The position numbers were made by a program, and so were the translations under genes. Under the pieces are notes generated by a model. That model was given only the letters and a program-made list of their open reading frames with translations, was not told where the DNA came from and made no database searches. A stretch of 64,000 nucleotides of DNA from Apostichopus japonicus (lineage: Eukaryota; Echinodermata; Holothuroidea; Aspidochirotida; Stichopodidae): positions 7,060,999 to 7,124,998 of the forward strand of contig NC_092565.1 of the NCBI RefSeq assembly GCF_037975245.1, given 5' to 3'. Positions 13,001 to 23,598 of the stretch are shown here, piece after piece. How positions within the stretch are numbered: the stretch's first letter is position 1; each line of letters begins with the position of its first letter.

Positions 13001-16000
13001 ATCTTCAGAACAGTAATACCCCTCAACAATGTGGTGTTACCGTCGTAGACTTTGAGTTTGAGTCCTGAAGTTCATGTTTTCTTTCACCAAGACGACAAAT
13101 TCAGTTATCGTGGATCTGTTATGCATGCAGCCTACACAGAATCACCTGATTCTAAGATAGGTACAAACCGCAAACTGCAAATAATAATGGATGGCGCTAT
13201 ATATCTAAAAGATTCGATAATATTGAAAGTGAAGCGTGATCAATCGTTGAGAACCGCAATGTGACGCAGTTTACCCTTATAAAGTGCTTGAAAGAAATGC
13301 CTTTTTCTTTTGATCTTTCCATAAATATGCTAGCAATTTTTTTACACGATTATGAATTGAAAAGTTAATATGTTAAAGTGTAACAACTTTATGGGTTCTT
13401 CGCTTTTAATAAATGACCAATTTTCATCAGCGAGTATAGCCGCAAATGGATCACTTATCACCTTTCATCAATTACATTTTGCAATAACTTGATGAATTGT
13501 TCACTCATCATAAAGTTACCAATTTAGTAACTTTGCGAGAAAAGAAAAAAAAAGGAATCATCACATATGGAGTTATTTTTATTTCTCAGTCGCAAAGTTC
13601 TGTTGTGAGCGTTATTGATGATCTAATGAATTCATCGCTTTCTATATAGGCCTAAATATGTTTAATTCGTAAAGGTTGAATGATGATTTATTTCCTGTCA
13701 AATGTCAGATTTCTTTAGTGAAACTCTGTAGTAAATAGATAATTGAGTAGTTTGCACCCTTTCTGTTCTCAATATTTCCTGCATTCAGTTTAGGAACATA
13801 TGTGTCTCCGAGTAATTCAGGGTAATTGATGGAATTTTGGAAGCTTTCAAAATATATTAACTATCATTATAACATGCTTTGAGGTTTCAACCGTGCCGTT
13901 TCCAATATAAAACAGCTGTTAATACATTACAGGCTCCTCTAGCTGCAGAGGTCAATACGTTTTTCGATACTGAAAGTAAACACATGCATGTTTGAATGAA
14001 CAGTATATTAGGCGTTGAAACTTGTCCGTGCGGTTTTATTTCTATGAAGTGTATCCCGACACGCTGATCATTCCAGCTATCACAAAGCTTTACTGTCGTT
14101 TCCAGCTATACAGCTTACATCAAATTCATGCTTCCATTCCGCAGCTAATTATATATTTAGCTATATATATACATACAACTTCCAGTTCAGTATAGATAGC
14201 TTGACAGCTATATTGCTTTCCGTTATACAACTCCCAGCTAGCGCCACTCCAGCTGTATCCAGTTATTTGTAGCTGTAGCCTTCAACCACTGGCTCCAGCT
14301 ACATCACACTATACTTTCCAGCTATATAAAATCAAGCTAGATCCATCTATAGCTTCCAGCTAGATCGCTCATTATCACTACCGTATCATTCTTGTTCGAC
14401 ATTTTCTGCTTTCTCTTGTTTTCTATAACTTTCATGAGAAGATAGAAGAAGTGGTGGTAAAAGAAAGGAAGTAAAAGACAAAACAAGATCCAGCATATCT
14501 AACCGTCTTCGGACTTTCTTTGCCAATGTTTGTAAACCCGATTGTACAATTAACATCATTTATTGATAATGTATAGCGTTATATTTTCTATTTATTTATT
14601 ATTTCTTTATTTTTATAATTCAGTCTCTTGATAGCTTTTTGCTGGTAGTCACAGCTGATGGCACCATTCTTTATACGTCCGATAATATTTCCACTCATCT
14701 GGGATTCCACCCTGTCGACCTTGTCCATCGATGCATCTATGGTATCGTACATCCTGATGACCACGGAGAAGTTAAGAATGTTCTGGAGCAAACTCTGCTG
14801 GCCGAACATGTAAATACAATTTAGCTTCAACATTTTGAGGGGAGGGAAGGAGGTAAGGTGGTGGAATTAAGGGATAAGTCTTTTTTTCTTTAATTGGGTG
14901 CCAAGCGTCTTGAACCGACGTTTACATTTCTATTTTTCAGCTCGTCGTCAATGGTTGATGGGGAAGGGGGGGGGGAGGGATAGACCAAACATGTATTCGT
15001 TTGGCCCCAATATGTTCCTCTTCACCCCGCCTATATAGGAAAAGAGAGGCTTGGGGGGGGGGGGGGGTTCGTGCGAAATGAATCCAAGATATCAAAAGTC
15101 CATTTTGAATTCAAGAGCTGTCCTGTGTGTGTGTTTAACGCATGTCAAATTTGAGGGTGAATAGCTTTGTTTCTCAGATTGTATTAGTAAGACTGTTAGC
15201 TGCCTGTCTGTCTGTCTGTCTGGCGTAGTCAGTCTGTCTGTCGGAGCCTTAACATAATATGAAGTAGGTGTTGCTCCTCCATTTGGAATTTTGATCACGA
15301 TCCTAATAAAGCAATTATTTTCGCAGTATCATTAATTTTTCAAAATTTAAGTAAAGACACTTTCACATATAGTATTAAAGGTCTAGGGACACCTATGAAA
15401 AAACATTGTCCTAGTCTAATGGGCATTAGAAAGCATACAAAATAGCTGCAACTCCCATCAAAATCCATCAAAGATTGACCATTTTATGTTAGTCTCTTTC
15501 TCAGTTCAAGTTTTAGTTATGAATAAACATTAGCTTTTTATGTACATTGATGATATACAGGGAGTGACTGCCTAATTTTCTGTTCATGACTTATATAGTT
15601 ACAGAGATGTTGTGTCGTCCAGTAGGGGGGGGGGGGGGAGGGGTGTATATAATGGGAGGGTGTAACGTGAGTACTTACAAGCAAAATGGTGCTACATTTG
15701 TCAATTTCCTTTTGTCTTAATACGGATTTGTTTGTTTTTGTGAATTTGCTTTTGGGCAGGTTGCAGAAGAAACTAGTGACGACACAAAGGATAGATTGCA
15801 CTCAGAACCGAGGAATGTCTCGTTCCTCTGCCGGATGAAATGTTTCAATGGAACCAGTACGGGTCACGTGGTATGTTGTACATAACTATATTCAAATTAA
15901 AATATTCATAAAGCATCGTAACTGCATGCCATTGTTGTTTCTACTCCTTGTTCGTTTTTGTTACCGTTGTAAATAACAGAAATACAAATATACAAAATTT

Positions 16001-19000
16001 TAACTACCTTTCCGACAAAGGGGCGGGGAAAGGGGGAGGGGATTATTTCTCTTACTGACGCCACTGGTAATTTTTCGCTTCTGTGGTCAGAGAGTTTAAT
16101 ACATTACATAATTGCATGTAACCCCCCAACTGTAATGTTCATTTTTTTCTTCATTTTTTTCCCTTCATTTTTCAAACCTCAGAAAATGTTGTGCAATGGT
16201 ACCATGCACACACTTCCAGAAGCGGTCAAGTCTAGAAACAGTCCGTGTCAGGTTCTGTTTGTTTCGTTCCAACTGTTCTCTGCAGTGACGTCGAACACGG
16301 ACTTGGAATCCAACGGCCGAGCGTTTTGGACAAGACATAAACTTGACTTCACAACGACAGCTGTTGACGATAGGTGAATATTCATGAAATGGTTTTCAAG
16401 TCACAATGTACGTATCAGTTATAACAACAGCTACAACGAACTAGAGAATAAAATGAAGACTAAGACTGTCGTTGTCAGTACTGAAGAATTTTCAGAAGTA
16501 GTTTTTTTCTTTTCCTGAACAAATAAATACAGCGACAATAGCTTCATGTCAAAACATTGTTTTCGCCCTATTAGATAAAAGTGAGATGGACTGTATTATG
16601 TAATCGTAATGCCAAAACATAGCAGCGAATGGAATGTCAGCAATTGCGTCTCTGCAGGTATACACAAGTTTACCCAAACCGTACAGCTATATTGTAAACT
16701 GCTAATTGTGTACAGAGCTGAAACTTGGGTGAAATGGCTGGACGGTGACTGCAAAAAAGGGGCTAAATTAAAACATATTTACCACTTTCAATATGTTAGA
16801 ATTATAACTTTAATTAGTCTGTTATTTTTGTTTGATTTTCCGTTTTACAAATACCGTATTTTTGCCCCACTTCTGTTTATGCAGGATTGAAACCATTTTT
16901 GGACTTGAAAGCTCGGAAATGTTGAACACGTCATTGTATAACGCAATACACACTGACGATCTTGCCGCGATGTACGCTTGCCACAAAGCAAGTAAGTTCT
17001 TTCAATATCAATAATATTTCATTATTTCCATTAATTGTACATTTACCTACTTCTATAGTCTGTAGTTTGATGGACGGAAGGTCGGGGAGGGGGGTGGGTG
17101 GTGGTTATCAGAATGGTTGATGGAGACGGGAAGAGAAGTTGAAGAGGACGAGGGGTGGGGGGGGGGGGGTTGCAAGTGGATGGCGTTGAGTTGATATTCT
17201 CTGTACCACCAATCCCTGCTCCTTCTCTTCCCCTCTTCTACCATCGTCCGCCTCCATTCCTTCACAAAATGTGATTTCCTTTTTTTTTTTAGATGGTTGG
17301 TCCCACCTTAAAACATTTAAAATGTATATGCATTGCAAGATATGTGCGCACAGACCTAACATACTAAAGCACAGTAGATATGCGCACATCCTTGTAAGGT
17401 TGTATGATATTGTGAGACAGTTATGTGTTGGATGTGTTTTTATCTGTTACTTAGCGTTTCAATTTAGTTGTTTCAAAATGTGTCGGCTAACTCGAAACAA
17501 ATCCATAAAATCGTTTATACTAACATATTTTGCAGTTTTAGAAACAGAAGAAAGTCACGTGATATTATTTCGCCTAAGGAACCAATCAGGTTCGTGGGTG
17601 TGGCTTCACTCGTACGGTCATCGAATCACGTTGGAAAATGGAGAGGAGGAAATCATATTTACGCATACAATACCAAGGTAAGACCATTTTTTTGTGACGT
17701 TATAAGTACAACACAATTGGCAATGTAGTCTTCAGCTACGCATGCTCAGATAGCCTTTGAAAGATAGATTTAGTAGAATTTAGTAGAACGGGAACCGATC
17801 ACATTAGGCAAGAAGGTAAATCGATTTTTTAATGTCTTTAACAGTATGAAGGAAATTAAAAACCTTTTGTTTGTAAATTTTTACAGATATACGAAGTAAG
17901 TAATCAGTAAGGATGGTGGGGATGGGTAGGGGTGGTGAATGAAGTTGTACAATGGATGAGATAATTTTGGAATGTTGGATGGTAATAAATACGATTTTCG
18001 TTTCTGTCTACATTCAAAGGGAGAGAGATCTTCCATATTTACATCAGGAGGAATCAGCAAGAAGTCGATATGCTCATGAAGAGTATCTCAAAGTCATAAG
18101 CACAGCCAGTCAAGACAACGAGCAGTACGGGAGTGCAACCTCCGAGCAGGCGCAGAGAAGGCGATGGACAAGTAACGATACTTACGTCGTGGCCAGCCAA
18201 TTAGGACATAAATTAAAGGACGACTACTCTGTCTCTTTACACAGTCCACACGGGGCATGTCCGTCCAGCTATCACCAGGCCAGTGATTGTCAGTCTGAGC
18301 TATCTAATACACCCACAGAACCAGGACACGATACTACACATCAGAGAACCTTCAGCCAATCGCATTCTCTAATCAACAATGACTATCAGTCACAGGTCGA
18401 TGGCCCGCATCACATTTCGCCAGACTTAATAGGCGAGTCCACAAATATGTTGGCCCAGTACGGTGACATAAACCCAGCGTTATCCATGTATCAAATGGTC
18501 GCACATCTGCCCCCAGAAATGTATGACGTGAACACATACAGAAAACATGCACTACGCTTGATGGAAAACGCGCATCGTGAATGGTATCATCATCGCATGC
18601 CACCTATAGCGCACATGCAAGCAGCTAACAGTGATATGTACTTTCAACATTCCGATGGCGCCGGGAATCAATTTCCGGGGATGACTGTAGCCCCTCCCAC
18701 GCCGCCCTCTACGCCTAACTTGATACCTTACGGTCAGAGTGGATCTCACGACCCTCATCACCATGGTTACAGCCGTCCGTCCTCTTCTTGGACGGAACAT
18801 TACATGAATGGCTTACAACAGTCACAAGCAGAGTATTGCGCGTCATATATCGTCAATGGGGAAGTGCAAGTGAAGCTTGTCAGAAATGGGATGTACCCGT
18901 GGGGTAGCAACGGTTACTATGGCGACGCCTACCAACCGTCTGGCAAGCTCGACCCTACGGTGAGCCACTGTGGTGGGTACCCTGTCGACAATGTTTACCA

Positions 19001-19262
19001 TCGAGATCAGGATAGCAAACCCGGTTTCGAGAGTGAAATCACTTGCAAACATTCCAAACGTTACGCTTACTACACAGATTTCAACGGCGAACGACTTCCT
19101 TGTCCGATGGCTAATACTAAAGATGGCTGCTTAGCGAGAAGGATTCAAGATCCGAGTCGACCGATCACAGACCAGCAAACGTACGACGAGGCGGTACTTT
19201 CCCAGTTGCCACCAATTAACAGTTTTCTAGGATTTTTACAAGAGGAGTTACCGTCGTGTTGA
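8302..19262 (+). CDS. AHR: AhR-like bHLH-PAS transcription factor, 3' seven exons (gene-level entry)
   Basis: Seven exons (8302-8456, 14624-14809, 15760-15870, 16183-16373, 16885-16991, 17536-17677, 18020-19262) join in a single frame to give 710 residues and a TGA stop; every junction matches in phase and has GT-AG borders. The product has a linker, PAS-A, a connecting strand region, PAS-B and a long C-terminal tail. Family assignment rests on an AhR-like start of PAS-A (FLLVVTADGTILY), on FLCRMKC where AhR has FICRLRC, and on TRHKLDF at the start of PAS-B, where AhR has TKHKLDF. AhR proteins are ligand-sensing class I bHLH-PAS factors that pair with ARNT in the nucleus. The basic helix-loop-helix exon should lie 5' of 8302 and was not found in the window. 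A bHLH-PAS identity is close to certain; AhR rather than another class I member (NPAS4/dysfusion, for instance) is likely but not proven. Confidence 0.72.
10026..10080. repeat. (TA)n microsatellite
   Basis: Pure AT array inside the first visible intron of the AhR-like gene. Confidence 0.97.
11704..11709 (-). terminator. Poly(A) signal of AP5S1
   Basis: AATAAA on the - strand, about 37 bases after the AP5S1 stop. Such a short 3' UTR fits a compact nested gene. Confidence 0.55.
11746..12351 (-). CDS. AP5S1: AP-5 complex subunit sigma-1
   Basis: A complete 201-residue protein in one exon; vertebrate AP5S1 is about 200. It starts MVYSFLISSF, against MVYAFLI in the mammalian protein. It shares the NKEQLRLV block, the region around VWQMKHKLGFILILE, the helix MIVKTIDEYVKLP, and the C-terminal run DKVTSILNVLLPSGRILF followed by LERELS. 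The family is the small chain of the heterotetrameric adaptor AP-5, which works with SPG11 and SPG15 on late endosomes and lysosomes to retrieve cargo. The ATG has A at -3 and G at +4. The gene lies wholly inside the 8457-14623 intron of the AhR-like gene, on the opposite strand. No break or missing block is seen. Confidence 0.9.
   Translation of the reverse strand: MVYSFLISSFGEAGSKSGEGEVIFTSTYGQEDWCLEMSSNEPKGEVLRGLNKEQLRLVTERVQSEYEFQQRTFDIPRLYDGAYFENLPKEDSIQKGIFRFQQQEVFANDKTIVWQMKHKLGFILILEKSENTLQAQTALNMIVKTIDEYVKLPTQEIDILLKPDKVTSILNVLLPSGRILFTNSLLTKQLERELSILFQGR
12352..12455 (-). other. AP5S1: AP5S1 5' leader in the coding exon, after a splice acceptor
   Basis: On the - strand, a T-rich tract ending catcttgcag lies just before 12455, a strong acceptor. 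The leader from 12455 to the ATG at 12351 carries an open reading frame in another phase that ends at 12305, inside the AP5S1 coding sequence. The exon therefore probably has an upstream partner (see 12978-13055). Confidence 0.55.
12978..13055 (-). other. Probable upstream exon of AP5S1
   Basis: A strong donor (GGTCG|gtaagttg) lies at 12977 on the - strand, 522 bases before the AP5S1 acceptor. The 5' edge is uncertain; a weak acceptor-like cttcag precedes about 13055, or transcription may start nearby. The exon is open in one frame (…VYDGNTT…LKIFYTLPG), and that frame continues across the splice into the AP5S1 leader. No ATG precedes it before an in-frame stop near 13066, so it may simply be 5' UTR. 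Confidence 0.4.
14071..14365. repeat. Degenerate CCAGCTA-rich repeat
   Basis: About ten copies of TTCCAGCTA or close variants in 300 bases, irregularly spaced at roughly 20-40 bases. It lies 260 bases upstream of the PAS-A exon. Confidence 0.7.
14624..14809 (+). CDS. AhR-like gene, PAS-A exon
   Basis: A 62-codon exon, phase 0 at both ends, with acceptor ttttataattcag and donor CAT|gtaaat. It encodes the core of PAS-A: FLLVVTADGTILYTSDNI, then STHLGF, then VDLVHRCIYGIVHPDDHGE. The order 'VVTxDGxIxYxS...LGF...D..H...Y..[IV]H.DD' is typical of class I bHLH-PAS proteins and closest to AhR. In this family PAS-A supports dimerisation with ARNT. Confidence 0.88.
15375..15584 (+). repeat. Dispersed repeat family 1, copy 1
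   Basis: Shares a long collinear similarity with 58631-58864, including GAATAAACATTAGCT and the shared end GGGAGTGACTGCCTAATTTT. Located in an intron of the AhR-like gene. Confidence 0.85.
15760..15870 (+). CDS. AhR-like gene, PAS-A/PAS-B connecting exon 1
   Basis: A 37-codon exon, phase 0 at both ends, acceptor tttgggcag, donor GTG|gtatgt. It ends in SFLCRMKCFNGTSTGHV, which corresponds to the AhR segment around FICRLRCLLDNSSGF. The first 20 residues are acidic and variable. An alternative acceptor six bases further in (ttgcag, exon start 15766) would also keep the frame. Confidence 0.8.
16183..16373 (+). CDS. AhR-like gene, exon entering PAS-B
   Basis: The acceptor follows a T-rich tract ending cctcag; the donor is ATAG|gtgaat. 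The exon starts in phase 0 and ends in phase 2. It encodes KMLCNGTMHTLPE, a hydrophobic strand (VLFVSFQLFSAV) and FWTRHKLDFTTT. In AhR the equivalent TKHKLDFTP opens PAS-B; the Thr, His and Phe of this stretch line the ligand pocket of vertebrate AhR, and all three are present here. Confidence 0.85.
16885..16991 (+). CDS. AhR-like gene, PAS-B middle exon
   Basis: Acceptor ctgtttatgcag, donor GCAA|gtaagt. One base completes an Arg codon begun in the previous exon, then IETIFGLESSEMLNTSLYNAI and HTDDLAAMYACHKA follow. This matches the 'LGY...EL....Y..IH..D......H' part of PAS-B. It ends in phase 1. Confidence 0.85.
17536..17677 (+). CDS. AhR-like gene, PAS-B C-terminal exon
   Basis: Acceptor catattttgcag, donor CCAAG|gtaaga. 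It encodes ESHVILFRLRNQSGSWVWLHS followed by YGHRITLENGEEEIIFTHTIP. The 'FRL....W.W[VL]' block and the later strand ending in a polar run are standard at the end of PAS-B. It ends in phase 2 and the next exon supplies one base. Confidence 0.87.
18020..19262 (+). CDS. AhR-like gene, last coding exon (C-terminal tail)
   Basis: The largest exon (1243 bases, 414 codons with stop), starting after cattcaaag and finishing the Arg codon carried over from the PAS-B exon. It begins RERDLPYLHQEE and continues as a low-complexity hydrophilic region rich in His, Gln, Ser, Pro and Tyr, for example PPTPPSTPN and DPHHHGY. No known domain was seen. By position it should hold the transactivation region, which is poorly conserved in AhR proteins. 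The open frame continues 5' of the acceptor to an ATG at 17952, but phase and splice site favour joining to PAS-B. Confidence 0.85.
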
Positions 19263-19390
19263 TGATTTTAAATTAAAATCAATTTAGGTATATTATAGGG
19301 ATACGAAGCGAATGTTCCCCGCCCGGGAGATTGCATATAAAGAAGATATGACAAAATGATAACAAATTAATGTTTTACAGTTTATGTCAG

Positions 19391-19396
19391 AATAAA
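19391..19396 (+). terminator. Candidate poly(A) signal of the AhR-like gene
   Basis: AATAAA about 130 bases after the stop codon. A second AATAAA lies at 20084-20089, so a longer 3' UTR is possible. Confidence 0.45.
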
Positions 19397-22300
19397 GGTT
19401 CTAATGGAAAACAAAGGAACCATTGGTGAGCATTGGTCTTTCCGTCCAAAGAAGTCGTCTCCTAAATAAAAAAATATTTGACTCGGGGCATTCAAACCAA
19501 AACATACTGGTAAGCGTTTGAAGTTGATCAAATGAATAGCGCCAGCTATTTTTCTCCACTGATGAAATTCTTCTCGTTAAACTTTTTCGTTTGATTCATC
19601 ATATCCTTTCAAATTTATTTTATTTGTTATTATGCAATATAATTGTCCCTAGCTTTCCTCTTTAAAGGGAACAAAACAGGGGAAATGATTGTGAAAACAT
19701 TACTCTGTCCTTTTCACCATGTGTTGTATAAGTTATTGTCCATGGGACAACGGGTAAAACTTGCAATTTTACAGTGCAGGGAGATCGGTGGGGAATAGGG
19801 TTGTGGAGAAAATTTTGAGGAAGAAATTGTACCAAGGTATAAATATTATTGCTAACAAAACGATGTACTTAAACTGCTGGACAAGCTCAATATATTAGCA
19901 GCACTAACTCCCCTTCCCTCCCAAGAATACCTACCATTCCGTCTCCAATTAAACATCAACTTAAATTCTTCAGAGTTAACCTGAAAATACATGAAAAGCT
20001 CTCTACCAGAAAACAAAACTTGTAATGACCCCAGAAAGACAGCTCAAAAATGACGAGGAGAAATATTGATATACATATTTTCAAATAAATGCTTTATTCA
20101 AAGGAAATGTCTACGATTTTTTAACCATGTGACAAGAAAAAAAGATGTGAACTTTTCATTTTTAATAGGATTCTAAAATATAAAAAGTGGAAACAAAACA
20201 GGAAAAAAAAAATGAAAACGTTGATAAAAATAAAATTTCAGTGCTTGAGCAAAATACATCCTCTGTACATGTCATATGCCAGATGTATAATACTTTTCGT
20301 TCAGAAGAAACTTTTCTTTTAAAAAAAAATTCCAAATCCTGTTCTCGTGTATGCCTTTTAATCACCATATAAACAACTGACAAATTAAATTTAAAGCATA
20401 CAGAATAAAATCAGAAAAAACAAGTAATAATAATAATAATAATTATGAAATGATCACAGCATCACTTTGCAAAGAATGAGTTGTTTCAAACAAGCAGTTT
20501 GTACAATAATTTGATTCGAAAAGTCAAGTCTTGTTAAAAAATATATTCCTCAGATTGCTGAAAATAGGTTTTACATTAAAACCTGAAACTGTTGTGTGTT
20601 ATAGCAAACTTTTCAGAGGAGCATTATTGGGCTCTATTTTACATAACTGGAACCTTAAAAGGAGATTTACATGCGTAGGTAGTACTTACACACGTAGGTG
20701 AGAGTACTGACCATTTGCAATGAAGAAAAAAGAAGGAAAAAAGGTACTTTGCACACATAAGAAATGTTTGTTAATCTCTAAAGCCATAGAAACTAAAATA
20801 TTTCTATTTTGTTAAGCTTAGATACCAACATCCCTATATAGCCTTATGTGTTAGGCTATTGTCATTGCAAATATATGAAAGTAAAAAAAAAATATTTGTC
20901 TCAGTAAAAGACATATTTGTTGTGCTTTCTGCCCACCCCACCAACACCCACACCCCTTCCCCCTGCTTTCTCCTCAAAAAGAAGAAGATACCCTTGAAAG
21001 GGTACTGAACTTCCAGTTAATGTCTAAAGACAATGCAGATAATTAGTTAAAACTTGACAATGCAATAGTCAACTAAATGTACTGAAGAACGAACACACTA
21101 TGGAAAGTATGGGAAGACTCATTGTTCTTCATACTTACATACTTAAGAAACTCAATGTTCATACTATATTTATACTATGATAAGTAGTAGCATTTACAAT
21201 AGTATTAACAGAATTCAGTTCATACTTGCAGTATGTGGATGAATTGTTTCTATACTTATGTAAAATGAACCTCAACTGTTCTTTTCAAATTTTCCTTTCT
21301 GCTTGAGAAGGTTGTGGATGTAAACACAGTTATGTAATGATGAAAATGTTAACCTCCAAAAAACAGTATTTTGAATATAAAAAAAAATCATCAACTGAAC
21401 ATAAAGTATTGTGTTTTTCCAGATTCGTTAAATATGAGGATGATATTTATTACTGAAACAATCTCCGAATTTTCAGAATACTTTTCACGTCATAGCTTGA
21501 AAATGTGATTGTCAACATTTTGTTGTTGTTAATGATACTCACTCATATTAATTCATTGTATTATTTTATTTGCCAACTAGATTCTATATCCCTTAGAAGA
21601 AGGAAACAATACAGCCATTGTATTATTCTTTAATACCAAATTCCACCTAACCCTAGCCTCTCCCTATCTCCACCCCCCCCCATTTCTCCACCTCACATTT
21701 GTTCTTAAATTCCACCTTTTCTACACTTGGAAATTTAAAGTTAACAGAATTCAGATTTCAAATCTGAAGAAACATATTGCAATATTTACATTATTTTCCG
21801 AAAAAAACCTTAATATTTTATCACAACTATTGTATATTCATTATATATTCTTTATAACTTAGCTGTTGTGTATTACCATCAGTAATCCTTACTAACTATT
21901 CTAATGATAATCATTTTCTCTTATAAATATTCATGAATAGATGCATATTCATGTCGATACAATTGAGGTCACAACTGACACAAGGGGTTTGAACATGATC
22001 GAAAAACGTTTAACATTTAAATATTTTCTTTGAACTGTCTGGTGAATTGCATCATAATTTTTTTTAATATATAAGATCTGAAACAAACTTCAACAAAATG
22101 TGATCATTCAGGAATTTTCTCTATCATTGTTCAAGTTTATCTGGTTTTCATTTAGTGACTGCATCGAGAATTTCTATTATTGTTGTAAATTTTGGAGATC
22201 ATTTTCACTTTTTTTTATAAATGTGTGTGGCATTTTGTATATACGATTACAAATAGTAGTTTCTGTCCAATCAAGTCTTTTAGATTGGAGGTACAAGTTA

Positions 22301-22563
22301 TTACTAATGCATAAGTAACGATGATGCCAAGATAGATATGATACCAAACGAAAAAATGCTCACCACAAAAACGAGAAATTTTACAAGCAAATGGTATCTA
22401 CTTTTCTACTAGGTGCATGGCTCAGGTTTGTAAAGATATTGTAGGTCATTGATTTGGGATTGCTTTAACTGATACCAAGGGCAAAATGCTTTCTCCCCTC
22501 CCCCCCCATCCACCCCACAAATTAATGTTCTACCTCCACAAGCACCATAGCCAACAATACAAA

Positions 22564-22971
22564 CCTATCTTACATAGATAAGGTCCACATCCTATCATAC
22601 ATACTGTAGATATGGTCCACAACCCATCTTACATATATAAGGTCAACATCCTATCTTACATAGATATGGTCCGCAACCTATCTTACATAGATAAGGTCCA
22701 CGAACTATCTTATCTTACATAGATATGGTCCACATCCTATCTGACATATTACTTAGATAAGGTCCACAACTATCTTACTAAGATAAGGTCCACAACCTAT
22801 CTTACATAGATAAGGTCCACAGCCTATCTTACATAGATATGGTCCACGAACTATCTTATCTTACATAGATATGGTCCACATCCTATCTTACATAGATAAG
22901 GTCCACAACCTATCTTCCATAGATAAGGTCCCAAAACCGATCCTACATAGAGAAGGTCCACAATCTATCTA
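22564..22971. repeat. Minisatellite, about 27-bp unit, 14 units
   Basis: The unit reads roughly CTATCTTACATAGATA + AGGTCCACAAC. Alternating AAGGTCC and ATGGTCC variants and a repeated longer block (GTCCACGAACTATCTTATC, at two places) suggest higher-order duplication. Confidence 0.95.
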
Positions 22972-23489
22972 GGTACACAATATTCAAACAGCTTGCTCAT
23001 ATTGACAATACTAAAACTATCGGATTTGATTTAGGAGATTATGATGGAGACCAGTAGGCCCCTTCTATTGTTCTTGGCCCTAGGGTACTGCCAGATTGCC
23101 CAAAAGGTCAGTCCACTTTGGCTGACAGACAGAATCGGGTGATGAATCTTGAAAAGGCTTATTACGTCACTTTTGTAATTTGGAAATAGAATTTTAAATT
23201 ATTTGACTATATGGTGCAATAAGACTAACTATTGTGCAATTCAAGATCAAACTTGATTGACAAAAATCATCCAACTGATGGTTTGCTTTAAAAATAGAAA
23301 AAAAAAGGAAAAATAATATTTTTTGCCCAGTAGCTATTGTTTGTTAACAATTGACCAGTTCTTACCTTACTTCTCATAAAAGTCGGACATGTTTTCATCA
23401 CAATGAGAACCCTCTTGATTTGATTATGTAAATAACATCTTTTTGAAAATTCTTGCAGGTTCATGCAAGTCAACACCAATAAGGTTTAA

Positions 23490-23518
23490 TATATATATAA
23501 ATATATATATGTATATAT

Positions 23519-23555
<37 letters not shown>

Positions 23556-23598
23556 CACATACATACATATATATATATATATATACATACATATATAT
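23490..23598. repeat. Interrupted (TA)n array
   Basis: TA-rich array with AAATA, GTATA and ACATACAT interruptions, 3' of the secreted protein gene. Confidence 0.93.

Larger units (their letters stand above)
8457..14623 (+). other. Intron of the AhR-like gene hosting AP5S1
   Basis: 6.2-kb intron with a GT donor at 8457 and an AG acceptor before 14624. Apart from the nested AP5S1 on the other strand, it holds a TA array (10026-10080) and a CCAGCTA-rich stretch near its 3' end. Nothing else was recognised. Confidence 0.65.

Noticed and set aside
17952-18019. ATG-initiated extension 5' of the last AhR-like exon
   Set aside because: The frame is open to an ATG, but the acceptor at 18019 fits the phase of the PAS-B exon exactly, so this stretch is intron.
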